9,816 nt of DNA from an uncultured Campylobacter sp. (GCA_949294425.1 CASFHJ010000110.1:1-9816); one strand, 5' to 3'; counted from the first letter of the stretch, positions 1 to 7,130 are shown. Translations and numbers: made by a program. Notes: generated by a model not told the origin, from the letters alone.

Positions 1-1466
1 AGAACCTTTGAAGTATCTGCACTATCACTATAATCACCAGCTAAATTTACGTAATAATCAAGCTTTTTAGAAGGTGTATAAACAAAGGATCCGGGCAGGG
101 AAACCTCGCCTTGAACTATTATGAGGTTATTTTTACTAGGCACAACGACTAAGTCTCCGTCCTCTAAAAGAACGTTTTTATAAGCCTTTGGGCTATCTAT
201 GATGATTTGCCCCTTTGGCTCTACTTGCTTTGCTCTTTCTATGAAATCAAGTATAGTTCTTGCTTGATTTGCCCTTATAGCAGCACCTTCTGAGTTTACA
301 GAAGGAGCGGTTAGGGCTAATGTTTCTAGCTCTTTAAGCTGCGCTTCTATGAGTTTTTTTTGCGTTAAAGCCACACTGCGTCTAAAAACTTGAACAGAAT
401 TTATATCAGATTGTGAGTTTGTAATTATATTGCTAACTACTTCATCTAAGCTCGTGCCTTTTTTAAGAACCATAAAATGCTGTCCGCTATGCTCTCCTTC
501 TATGCGGATATTTATATTTTTAGCATTATAATCAGGACGAAATTCTACCTCATCAGCATTTTTTAAAAAAATACTTGAAAAATCTTTTCTTGCGTAAGAT
601 CTAATGTCTTCTATGTGATTATTTGAGTAAGATTTAACTATGGCATTTGTAACTATTGGCTTTGCACCAGCTAAAACAAAGAGATCTTGCAAGGATAAAT
701 TTTCGTCTTTTAACTCAAATCTAAAAGGTTTTTGCACATCTCCACTTACACTAACATATCCTTTAAGAGAGGATACAAGTATAACATCTCCTGTTCTAAA
801 AGCAAAAAGCTTAAGCTCTCCTTTTAGTAAAAAATCATACAAATCTATATTTGCTAAAATTTTATTATCCCTTAAAATTTGTATGTATCTAAAAGAACCA
901 TAGTCAAGATTTATCCCCCCAGCCTTGTCTATATACTGGATAATAGAATCAGAGCTTAAGCCCTTATAAAGACCCGGGGAATTCACAGAGCCTGTAACAA
1001 AGACAGAAACATTTTGATAAGCATTCATATCAGCATAAACATAAACATTGTCTTTGTAAATTTTAGAAACACTAGCTTGTATAAGTGCTAATAAGTCTGA
1101 ATTTTTTACACCCAAAACCCTTATAGCACCAACTTGAGGCACAAAGATATTTCCTTGAGAATCGACAAGTAAGTTATTTTCATAACTAACAGCTCCCCAA
1201 ATTTTAAGGCTTATAACATCGCCAACAGCTATCTTATAGTCAGGGTTATATATATGCTGCGTGCTTTGGGTAAAATTTCCACTAAAAAGATGATGACCAA
1301 AAACTTGACTTTCAGGAGCTAGGCTTAACTCCTTTTGTAAGCTTGTTTGGCTTGATGAGTTAGTCTCCTCTAAAACTACAGCGGAACTAGCACCTCCTGC
1401 TATATTAGAAATATCGACTGCATAAATAAAAAATGGTAAAATAAAGGGCAGAACAAATCTTTTCAT
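1..1466 (-). CDS. kpsD: Capsular polysaccharide outer-membrane export protein KpsD (3' end beyond the window)
   Basis: I translated 488 codons of an open frame from the ATG at 1466-1464 to the window edge without a stop. The N-terminus (MKRFVLPFILPFFIYA) is a signal peptide, probably cut after Ala16. A polysaccharide-export domain follows at about residues 74-150 (PDYKIAVGDVISLKIWG at 75-91). SLBB-type repeats come next, with G-x-V-x-x-P-G/F cores near 159-190 (VTGSVNSPGLY), 239-270 (VSGDVQKPF) and the visible C-terminal end (VQGEVSLPGSF). This layout is that of the Wza/KpsD family, which carries group 2/3-type capsule from periplasm to cell surface with KpsE and KpsMT. Campylobacter KpsD is about 550 residues, so roughly 60 are missing. 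The gene begins one base after the kpsE stop. The best Shine-Dalgarno, AGAGGAG at 1486-1480, lies 13 bases from the ATG, longer than usual, so coupling to kpsE translation is likely. Confidence 0.93.
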   Translation of the reverse strand, partial: MKRFVLPFILPFFIYAVDISNIAGGASSAVVLEETNSSSQTSLQKELSLAPESQVFGHHLFSGNFTQSTQHIYNPDYKIAVGDVISLKIWGAVSYENNLLVDSQGNIFVPQVGAIRVLGVKNSDLLALIQASVSKIYKDNVYVYADMNAYQNVSVFVTGSVNSPGLYKGLSSDSIIQYIDKAGGINLDYGSFRYIQILRDNKILANIDLYDFLLKGELKLFAFRTGDVILVSSLKGYVSVSGDVQKPFRFELKDENLSLQDLFVLAGAKPIVTNAIVKSYSNNHIEDIRSYARKDFSSIFLKNADEVEFRPDYNAKNINIRIEGEHSGQHFMVLKKGTSLDEVVSNIITNSQSDINSVQVFRRSVALTQKKLIEAQLKELETLALTAPSVNSEGAAIRANQARTILDFIERAKQVEPKGQIIIDSPKAYKNVLLEDGDLVVVPSKNNLIIVQGEVSLPGSFVYTPSKKLDYYVNLAGDYSDSADTSKV

Positions 1467-1467
1467 G

Positions 1468-2673
1468 CTAATACTTATGCTCCTCTATAATAGTTTTTAT
1501 AAGCCTTAAAACACCAAAAACCAAGCTTAAGATAACAAAAATACTAATGATATTATAAGTTTTTTTAGGATAGCTCTCGCTTTCTGGATAACTTGGATTT
1601 TGCACTATGACAAGATGTTTAAGCTTTCTAATAGCCTCTATACGTGTGGTTTCAAAGGAGCTTAAGGCTGTCTTGTAAGCACTTTCAGCAAAACCTGCTT
1701 CTAAGCTTAGTTTTTGAAAATCAGAAGCTAAATTATTTAGCTGGTTTTTTGTAGAATTAGAAACCACCTTTTGCTTTTCTTTTTCTAATTGCTCTTTTAA
1801 GGCATTTATCTCAGCTCTTAGCGTAACAAGCTGGGGTGCATCATCATTTATATAAGATCTCATAGCTAAAAGCTGAGCTTCTTTTTTAGCTATATCAGCC
1901 TCCATTTCAGCCGTAAAAGATGCCCTACTTTCAGCCTCTTGCAAGGGATCAAAGACCCCATGTTCGTTTTGAAAACTTATAAGCTTATCTCTTGATTGCT
2001 GATAATCATCTCTATATTTTAGCAACTCATTCTCAGCAAATTTAAGCTGCTCTCTAGCACTTTTATGCGAGATTTCATTAACAAATTTTTCACTTTCTTC
2101 TAAAATAGCAGAGGCTATCTTATGTGCTTGTTCTGGGTTAAAACCTTCAACCTCTAGTTTTAACATACCAGTTTCTTCAATAACCCTAACCCTAGATCTA
2201 TAAAAATTTAAAAAAGTCTCCTGAGAATCATTCTCATAAAGTCTAAAGATAAAGTCAAGTTTTTGTTCCTCATAAAGCTTTCTTATAGCTATCTTTTCAT
2301 CTAAAATTTTTAGCATATCTAAAGAAGTGATATAAGTTTTTAAAAAGATTAAATCCTCATTTGAATTTACGGTTCCCGGGCTTATTAAGGCACTTAAGCC
2401 ATTTAAAGATGATCCTTGATTTTCTCCTGCTGAACGCACACTTATATAAGCCTCGCTTACATATCTTGGTGCAGCTATAAAGGCATAATAAATAAGCACA
2501 AAAAACATTAAAAAAAATACGGATTTATAGCTATTAAATGATAAAAGATCTCTAAGTTTTTGCCAAAAATCTTTCTTTTTTATAGTGCTAAAGGTTCTAT
2601 TGGCTTTTAACTCTCTAAATTTAGCTATGATTTTTTCTTTATCTATCTTTTTTAAAAGATCTTTATTATTCAT
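1468..2673 (-). CDS. kpsE: Capsule export inner-membrane/periplasmic adaptor KpsE
   Basis: This 401-residue protein has the polysaccharide co-polymerase layout. It has a basic cytoplasmic N-terminus, a transmembrane helix at about 51-68, a large periplasmic region, and a second transmembrane helix at about 374-392 close to the C-terminus. The periplasmic part begins with YVSEAYISVRS (71-81), typical of the Wzz/KpsE domain. It contains a long charged, heptad-like stretch at about 205-320 that should form a coiled-coil hairpin reaching toward the outer membrane. The Pro/Ser-rich segment before the last helix (NPSYPESESYP, 359-369) is also characteristic. KpsE links the KpsMT transporter to KpsD. 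Its start overlaps the end of kpsT by four bases (ATGA), and kpsD begins one base after its TAG, so the cluster is translationally coupled. Family and role are clear; the coiled coil is judged by eye. Confidence 0.93.
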   Translation of the reverse strand: MNNKDLLKKIDKEKIIAKFRELKANRTFSTIKKKDFWQKLRDLLSFNSYKSVFFLMFFVLIYYAFIAAPRYVSEAYISVRSAGENQGSSLNGLSALISPGTVNSNEDLIFLKTYITSLDMLKILDEKIAIRKLYEEQKLDFIFRLYENDSQETFLNFYRSRVRVIEETGMLKLEVEGFNPEQAHKIASAILEESEKFVNEISHKSAREQLKFAENELLKYRDDYQQSRDKLISFQNEHGVFDPLQEAESRASFTAEMEADIAKKEAQLLAMRSYINDDAPQLVTLRAEINALKEQLEKEKQKVVSNSTKNQLNNLASDFQKLSLEAGFAESAYKTALSSFETTRIEAIRKLKHLVIVQNPSYPESESYPKKTYNIISIFVILSLVFGVLRLIKTIIEEHKY

Positions 2674-3365
2674 TTGCTAAATCCTATCTTATTGCTTTTT
2701 AGAGCTATCTTACCCTGATAAGCAGCTATACCCTCATCTACATCATCATATACATCAACTATACCATCATGAAGCAAGACTATCTTATTGCACCACCTCT
2801 TTATCTCGCCTATTATGTGAGATACCATTATAACATTTGAAGTAGAAAGTCTTTTTTCATAAAGCTCTCTTGATTTTTGTATAAAAGATGGATCACCAAC
2901 TGCACCAGCCTCATCTATTAAATAATAATCAAAGTCAAAAGCCAGAGAAAGACCAAAGCCTATGCGAGAACGCATACCAGCTGAGTAATTTCCCATAGGC
3001 TCATCAAAAAATTTACCTATTTCCGCAAAGTCCTCTACAAATTTAATCTTTTCTTTTAAAGCCCTACCCTTATAACCATAAACCCTAGCCACAAAGGCTA
3101 CATTATCCCTTGCGGTTAAGGAATTTTGAAAGCCTCCTGCAAGACCAAGGGGCCAAGAAATCCTTTTATCTGTGATTATCTTGCCTTTATTTAGCACCTC
3201 CGCTCCGCTTAAAAGACTCATAAGAGTTGATTTTCCGGCTCCAATTTTACCCATGAGCCCTATGCTGCAATTTTCAGGAAATTCAAAGCTAAAATCCCTA
3301 AAAATATAATGCCTTTTACCAGAACTTAAGGTATAGAATTTAGTTATATTATCAAGCTTTATCAT
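2670..3365 (-). CDS. kpsT: Capsule ABC transporter ATP-binding subunit KpsT
   Basis: This is a 231-residue ABC ATPase of the polysaccharide/teichoic acid exporter class. Visible motifs in order are Walker A GKIGAGKST (39-47), Q-loop Gln80 (GGFQ), an ABC signature in the form YSAGM (127-131), Walker B YYLIDE (147-152, ending in Asp151-Glu152), and H-loop His183 (VSHII). The degenerate signature and the IDEAGAVGD stretch after Walker B are typical of the KpsT/Wzt group. The protein powers movement of lipid-linked capsule across the inner membrane with KpsM. The residue before the GAGKST core is Ile41, where members usually have Asn; every catalytic residue is otherwise intact. ATGA overlaps join it to kpsM upstream and kpsE downstream. 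The length is close to the usual 220 residues of the family. Confidence 0.94.
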   Translation of the reverse strand: MIKLDNITKFYTLSSGKRHYIFRDFSFEFPENCSIGLMGKIGAGKSTLMSLLSGAEVLNKGKIITDKRISWPLGLAGGFQNSLTARDNVAFVARVYGYKGRALKEKIKFVEDFAEIGKFFDEPMGNYSAGMRSRIGFGLSLAFDFDYYLIDEAGAVGDPSFIQKSRELYEKRLSTSNVIMVSHIIGEIKRWCNKIVLLHDGIVDVYDDVDEGIAAYQGKIALKSNKIGFSK

Positions 3366-4144
3366 AGTGGATCCGCTGCTAGTTCTTGTCTTTTATAATA
3401 ATAAAACCAAAGCCCTATAAATAAAAGCACTAGGTTAAATAATATAGGATAAGTTATATCTATGCCCTGTGTTACTGGGTAGTTTTCAAAATAATTCATC
3501 TTTAGGGTCTCTGTTATGTGTATGTAAGGGTTATAAAGTAAGACATCAAGTATGCTTTGAGGAACTATCCATATAGGATATACGATAGCAGAAAGTATGT
3601 AAAGTATTATGCCAGTGTATGGCAGGATTTTCCTACTTGGTTCTACTAAATGATTTAAGATAGTAAGACAAAGCCCTAGACAAAAGCCACTTATGGCTAA
3701 TAAAACAAAGCACAAATACACCTCTAAAAAATGCTTTGGAATGGCATAAATTCCAAAAACCCATTGTGCTAAAAATAAAACTATAAGTATTACAAAAAAG
3801 AAGATAAAGGACTCAAGCAAGGTTCTTGTTATGAAAACATGTATGGGTTTTACTGGCTTATAGGCAAAAAGACCTAAATTTGCTTGTATGCCTCCTATTA
3901 GCTGAGTTAAGATATTTCTAAACATAAAAAAAGGTATTATTCCAACAGCTAAAAACATAAATACAGAAATTCCTTGAGGCATTATAATAGTTCTTGAATG
4001 CTCTCTAATGGCTGTGATAACACTAGTTATAACCACAACCTGTATCATGGGCTCAGCTACAACTAGGGCATAACCAAGCCTTCTATTTTTACCAAATCTA
4101 GTCTTTAACTCTCTAAAAAAAAGAGCATAAATGACATTTATCAT
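3362..4144 (-). CDS. kpsM: Capsule ABC transporter permease KpsM
   Basis: This 260-residue ABC-2 type permease is of the length typical for KpsM. Six hydrophobic segments can be read at about 28-45, 60-77, 108-131, 141-162, 174-193 and 232-249. An amphipathic, basic N-terminus (FRELKTRFGKNRRLGY) is conserved in this class. The loop before the last segment carries NPYIHITETLKMNYFE (205-220), the family's conserved NP-x-x-x-x-x-E region. With two KpsT subunits it forms the channel that flips or exports capsular polysaccharide on its lipid carrier. The start is supported by an AAGGGA Shine-Dalgarno a few bases upstream. Its last four bases overlap the kpsT start. A 66-base spacer separates it from the upstream YhbP-like gene, the only real gap in this seven-gene run. 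Confidence 0.93.
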   Translation of the reverse strand: MINVIYALFFRELKTRFGKNRRLGYALVVAEPMIQVVVITSVITAIREHSRTIIMPQGISVFMFLAVGIIPFFMFRNILTQLIGGIQANLGLFAYKPVKPIHVFITRTLLESFIFFFVILIVLFLAQWVFGIYAIPKHFLEVYLCFVLLAISGFCLGLCLTILNHLVEPSRKILPYTGIILYILSAIVYPIWIVPQSILDVLLYNPYIHITETLKMNYFENYPVTQGIDITYPILFNLVLLFIGLWFYYYKRQELAADPL

Positions 4145-4210
4145 AACTTCCCTTAAAATATCCTAGTGTAAAATACTAGCTTAAAAAGCTTAATTAAAGG
4201 CAAGATAAGG
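4145..4210 (-). promoter_or_regulatory. kpsM leader with two tandem inverted repeats
   Basis: This 66-base spacer separates the yhbP-like stop from kpsM. It holds two small inverted repeats next to each other: AGCTT-AAA-AAGCT at 4178-4190 and CTAGT-7 nt-ACTAG at 4163-4179. They share two bases, so both cannot pair fully at once. No run of T follows either in the direction of transcription, so a simple terminator is unlikely. A weak -10-like TAGTAT is present on the minus strand, inside the second repeat. The region could hold a kps promoter, an operator or a leader structure; the sequence does not decide which. Confidence 0.35.
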
Positions 4211-4615
4211 CTAAAAATTTAGCTTAAATTCTATCTTTTTACTTAGGGTATTATCGCTAAATTTTAAGTATTGTATCCTAAGTGCAAAGATACTAGCCAT
4301 AGAAAAGCTAGCAAAGGCAAATTTTTTATAATACAAGCTTTCTTGCTCCTTAGTAGCCTCTAAAAAAATAGCCTTTATTTGTAAACCCTTTAAAAAGGCT
4401 ATTTTATCTACCTTTGCTATATTTATGGCTATGTTTGGATTTATCCTTGCTAATCTTATATGCTTTGTATCGCTGTGAGAGGCTATCAAAAAACTTAGAT
4501 TTTTTTCATCAAAGGCATAAAAGGCATTTGCTATGTAAACTCCCTTTTCATCTTGCATAGCCCAAGCTAAAAGTTTGTGTTTTTTTATATATTTTAAAAC
4601 CCTCTCATCTAGCAT
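4211..4615 (-). CDS. YhbP-like UPF0306 protein (PNPOx-like split-barrel fold)
   Basis: This 134-residue soluble protein matches, from memory, the E. coli YhbP family (UPF0306) along its length. Shared elements are the start ending in a tryptophan (LLAWAMQ, 15-21), ANAFYAFD (29-36), a long-range match at KGLQIKAIF (76-84), and the near-invariant LKFSDNTL (117-124), which corresponds to IKFTDNTL in YhbP. The family has the flavin-binding split-barrel fold of pyridoxamine phosphate oxidases, but no reaction is established, and bound cofactor cannot be judged here. Its ATG overlaps the alr stop by one base (TAATG), so it is translated by coupling within the envelope operon. No signal peptide or membrane segment is visible, so it should be cytoplasmic. 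The family assignment is fairly firm; its role beside alr and kps is unknown. Confidence 0.8.
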   Translation of the reverse strand: MLDERVLKYIKKHKLLAWAMQDEKGVYIANAFYAFDEKNLSFLIASHSDTKHIRLARINPNIAINIAKVDKIAFLKGLQIKAIFLEATKEQESLYYKKFAFASFSMASIFALRIQYLKFSDNTLSKKIEFKLNF

Positions 4616-5613
4616 TAAGATAGGACTCTTTTTATCTTTGAATTTAACTTAACCAAGATTTCATACTCTATGGTATTAAAAAATTTCGCCCAAGAGCTAA
4701 CATCATCAAAAACGCAAAGCTCATCTCCAAAATCCTCCCAAGAAAAGCTATCCATAGACATCTTACCAAGTATGGGCTTTTTATTTGCCAGTAAAAGTTG
4801 CGCGCTAGCATCATATCTAAACAAACCATCAGCATAACCAAGATCATAAGTTGCTATATTTATATCCTCTTTTGCAAAAAATCTTAAGCCATAACCCAGA
4901 GCCTCGTTTTTTCTTAAAATTCTTTGACTAAGCTTGTGTGCATAAAGGCTTAAAACCTTTTTTAAAGAATTTTCAAAGGCACAATAACCAAACTGCACAA
5001 GCCCTACCCTACAAAGCTCATCATCATCTAAAAAAGCACTTCTAAAAAGAGCTGAGGAATTATGAGAATGAAAAGAAAGTTTTTTTGAACTCAAGCTTTG
5101 CGCTATCTTTTTAGCCTGTCTAAATTTCTCTCTTTGCACAAAAAATGAGGCATCATACTCATCAGAGGAAGCAAAATGAGTAAATAAGCCAAGTATATCA
5201 AGCCCTAAATTTTTAGCCTCCTTAAAGATAAAGGCTATATCATCTAAAGAAATTCCATTTCTATGCATTCCTGTATCTATGGCTATATGTAGCTTAGTCC
5301 CGCTTTTATATTTATATAAGTGCTCTTTTGAATTTAAGGCATAGATGAAGTTTTCATTTTCTTTAGAATTTGGTATGTGAGATAAGATGAGTATATTATC
5401 AAATAAATCACTAAATTTTAAGGCTTCATCTTCATTTCTAAAGGCTACGAACTTTACTCCTAAAGACCTAGCAAGAGGAGCTATTAAAAAGTCCCCGTGC
5501 CCGTAGGCATTGTCCTTAAGTACACAAATAATCCTATCAAAGCCTCCAGCCTTTGAGGCTATTAAAGTTAGATTGTGTTCATAAGCTTTTTTATCAAGCC
5601 TTATTAAAGCCAT
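4615..5613 (-). CDS. alr: Alanine racemase
   Basis: This PLP-dependent fold-type III racemase converts L-alanine to D-alanine for peptidoglycan stem peptides in the cytoplasm. The PLP lysine is Lys33 in VLKDNAYGHG (31-40), the family hallmark. The second catalytic base is the Tyr260 of GYADG (259-263), and GKMSMDS (283-289) is the conserved C-terminal active-site loop. The substrate and cofactor-contact segments DTGMHRNG (113-120) and FTHFASSD (144-151) are also present. At 332 residues it is shorter than the usual 360-370, but short alanine racemases are normal in Campylobacter and Helicobacter. Both ends are coupled: its ATG overlaps the pgp2 stop by one base, and its stop overlaps the yhbP-like start by one base. 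It is likely co-transcribed with pgp2, whose substrate carries the D-alanine that Alr makes. Confidence 0.95.
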   Translation of the reverse strand: MALIRLDKKAYEHNLTLIASKAGGFDRIICVLKDNAYGHGDFLIAPLARSLGVKFVAFRNEDEALKFSDLFDNILILSHIPNSKENENFIYALNSKEHLYKYKSGTKLHIAIDTGMHRNGISLDDIAFIFKEAKNLGLDILGLFTHFASSDEYDASFFVQREKFRQAKKIAQSLSSKKLSFHSHNSSALFRSAFLDDDELCRVGLVQFGYCAFENSLKKVLSLYAHKLSQRILRKNEALGYGLRFFAKEDINIATYDLGYADGLFRYDASAQLLLANKKPILGKMSMDSFSWEDFGDELCVFDDVSSWAKFFNTIEYEILVKLNSKIKRVLS

Positions 5614-6593
5614 TATCTTTCTGCTAGTATCTTCATCTGCCCATTTTCATCGAGCTTTACATAAAGAAGCTTATTTCCTCTAAAGGTATGATTTGTAGCG
5701 CGATAGTCCTGATAAAAGGTTATTCTAAACATTTTTTCATTATCTAAATTTGGATAAGGGCTTATGCTAATATTTGAAAATTTTATCTTTTTATCCTCAT
5801 TTCTTGAAAAAATAATCCTCTTCATAGCAGCAAATTCTTTAAAGGAGCTCTTATCAAATCTTTTAAATTTTTGCTCATCGTAATAATTTAAATATGTTTT
5901 TATATCATTGATAGTCCAGCTATCTTTCCATGCAAAAAGAGCAGCCATAATACTTGCAATTTCTTCTTTGTTTGTTCTAAAGACTTCCTTATTTTCAGTC
6001 ATGGCATAGACATTTTTTTCATTATCTATAACCTTTGCAAAGTCTATTAATATATGATTATGCAAGGCTATACAGCCTCTAGTCTTATACTCATCAATTC
6101 TAGTGCCATCCATTGGGTAACCATGTATCCAAATCCCACCACCTGTTTTATTATTTACTCTATCTAACATGTTTGGATAATCTGTTGCAAAGGCAAAAGG
6201 ACCATAGTAGGTATTTTTAGGATCAAATTTAACCCCTAAATTATAAAAGCCAACAGGAGTTATTAAATCACCCTCTTTTTGCTTATCACCCATGAGACCT
6301 GTTAAAACGTTACTTTGACTAAAGAGCTCTTTTAAGCTTCCATTATCATAAACAAAGACTTTTAAGGTTTTATCTGTTTTATTTGTAAGCACAACGGCGG
6401 TTCTATTAGAATAATAACCCAAAGAAAGATCTTTTCCCTCCAGTTCTGTAAGCCAAAAATTCTTATTACTAAATTCTTTCTCAAGCACTTTTTCAACAGC
6501 TTCTATACCTTCATTAAGATAAATTCTAGCCAAATCACTAGCAAATAAAGAACAAAAAGATAAAGATAAAACAAAAAATATTTTTTTAAACAT
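5613..6593 (-). CDS. pgp2: Pgp2/Csd6-type peptidoglycan L,D-carboxypeptidase
   Basis: This 326-residue periplasmic enzyme has a signal peptide (MFKKIFFVLSLSFCSLFA, cleavage near Ala18). A YkuD catalytic domain spans about residues 60-200 and an NTF2-like pocket domain about 210-326. The YkuD active site is visible as IHGYP with His157 and TRGCIAL with Cys174. These positions match the His157/Cys174 pair I recall for Campylobacter jejuni Pgp2. Pgp2 and Helicobacter Csd6 use this fold as an L,D-carboxypeptidase, trimming tetrapeptides to tripeptides, and are needed for helical cell shape. The usual Arg after GCI is Ala here; I believe this is normal for the subgroup, though I cannot check it. 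The ATG has AAGGAA about eight bases upstream. It heads the minus-strand run, one base overlapping alr. An ordinary L,D-transpeptidase role is the main alternative. Confidence 0.9.
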   Translation of the reverse strand: MFKKIFFVLSLSFCSLFASDLARIYLNEGIEAVEKVLEKEFSNKNFWLTELEGKDLSLGYYSNRTAVVLTNKTDKTLKVFVYDNGSLKELFSQSNVLTGLMGDKQKEGDLITPVGFYNLGVKFDPKNTYYGPFAFATDYPNMLDRVNNKTGGGIWIHGYPMDGTRIDEYKTRGCIALHNHILIDFAKVIDNEKNVYAMTENKEVFRTNKEEIASIMAALFAWKDSWTINDIKTYLNYYDEQKFKRFDKSSFKEFAAMKRIIFSRNEDKKIKFSNISISPYPNLDNEKMFRITFYQDYRATNHTFRGNKLLYVKLDENGQMKILAER

Positions 6594-6620
6594 AAAAATT
6601 TTCCTTAGGTATTTAAGTTA

Positions 6621-6638
6621 ACATAAAATATGTATAAT
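6621..6638 (+). promoter_or_regulatory. Inverted repeat overlapping an alternative plus-strand TGTATAAT element
   Basis: ACATA-AAA-TATGT (6621-6633) is a perfect 5-3-5 inverted repeat. Its right arm runs into TGTATAAT, a good -10 match (6633-6638) for transcription toward the copper operon, with a leader of about 70 bases. It also lies in the expected pgp2 5' leader. It may be an operator or a second promoter; AT-rich sequence makes chance possible. Confidence 0.3.
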
Positions 6639-6646
6639 CAAAAAAC

Positions 6647-6652
6647 ATTATA
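6647..6652 (-). promoter_or_regulatory. Predicted -10 element of the pgp2 promoter
   Basis: On the minus strand the sequence TAGTATAATG contains TATAAT 53 bases upstream of the pgp2 ATG, giving a leader of roughly 45 bases. Campylobacter sigma-70 promoters rely mainly on the -10 and lack a conserved -35. It is the mirror image of the plus-strand TAGTATAAA at 6672-6680. Confidence 0.55.
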
Positions 6653-6674
6653 CTAGTTTTTTTTAACAACTTAG

Positions 6675-6680
6675 TATAAA
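6675..6680 (+). promoter_or_regulatory. Predicted -10 element of the copper-chaperone operon
   Basis: TTAGTATAAA contains TATAAA about 34 bases before the first ATG, giving a leader near 27 bases. AAAGAAAGG at 6695-6703 then serves as ribosome binding site about ten bases from the ATG. It forms the right arm of an 8-base inverted repeat (6648-6655 and 6672-6679) whose left arm is the pgp2 -10. Confidence 0.5.
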
Positions 6681-6713
6681 AATTTATTATTTTTAAAGAA
6701 AGGTATTAAAGAT

Positions 6714-7130
6714 ATGAAAAAAATACTATTTTTTATCTTTATTTGCAGTGCTTTTTTGCATGCAAAAGATATAAGAATAAAAGATGCTTTTAGCTACGAA
6801 AGTCCTACAAATGCAAAAAATGGAGCAGTTTTTCTAAGTATAGAAAATTTAGGAGATAAGGATATAAATTTATTAAGTGCAAGTAGCAATATAAGCGATC
6901 ATGTCGAACTACACACTCATAGCAAAGAGGATAATCATACTCATATGATGAAGGTAGATAAAATGACTATAAAGGCTAAGTCAAAGCTTGAACTAAAGCC
7001 AAAGCATGAACATATAATGCTTTTAAATCTAAAAAAACCCATTACAAAAGATACTAAGATAGAGCTAAAACTAGCCTTTGATAATCAAAGCATAGTAAGC
7101 GTAAAGAAAATAGAAATTAAAAGCAGATAA
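6714..7130 (+). CDS. Periplasmic copper chaperone, PCuAC family
   Basis: This 138-residue secreted protein has a signal peptide (MKKILFFIFICSAFLHA, cleaved near Ala17) followed by a cupredoxin-like domain of the PCuAC (DUF461) family. The family's copper site H-X10-M-X21-H-X-M is present exactly as His67, Met78, His100 and Met102, which is strong evidence for Cu(I) binding. The loop between the first two ligands is unusually rich in His, with His69, His75 and His77 in addition. PCuAC proteins hand copper to Sco proteins or directly to cytochrome oxidase subunits in the periplasm. This fits its place as first gene of a three-gene operon ending in sco. The GTG of the next gene follows its TAA directly. 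It starts just downstream of a divergent promoter shared with pgp2. Confidence 0.9.
   Translation: MKKILFFIFICSAFLHAKDIRIKDAFSYESPTNAKNGAVFLSIENLGDKDINLLSASSNISDHVELHTHSKEDNHTHMMKVDKMTIKAKSKLELKPKHEHIMLLNLKKPITKDTKIELKLAFDNQSIVSVKKIEIKSR

Noticed and set aside
640..903. 87-codon plus-strand open frame
   Set aside because: It lies antisense to the well-supported kpsD coding frame and has no recognisable domain or ribosome binding site.
973..984. CCCGGG next to GAATTC, resembling cloning-vector sequence
   Set aside because: The bases encode a normal SLBB repeat (VNSPGLY) in the open kpsD frame; similar CCGGG words recur at other Pro-Gly codons.
5613..6593. Lipoprotein signal in the Pgp2 leader (LSFC)
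   Set aside because: Phe directly before the Cys does not fit a lipobox; a standard cleavage site at LFA-SD is better.
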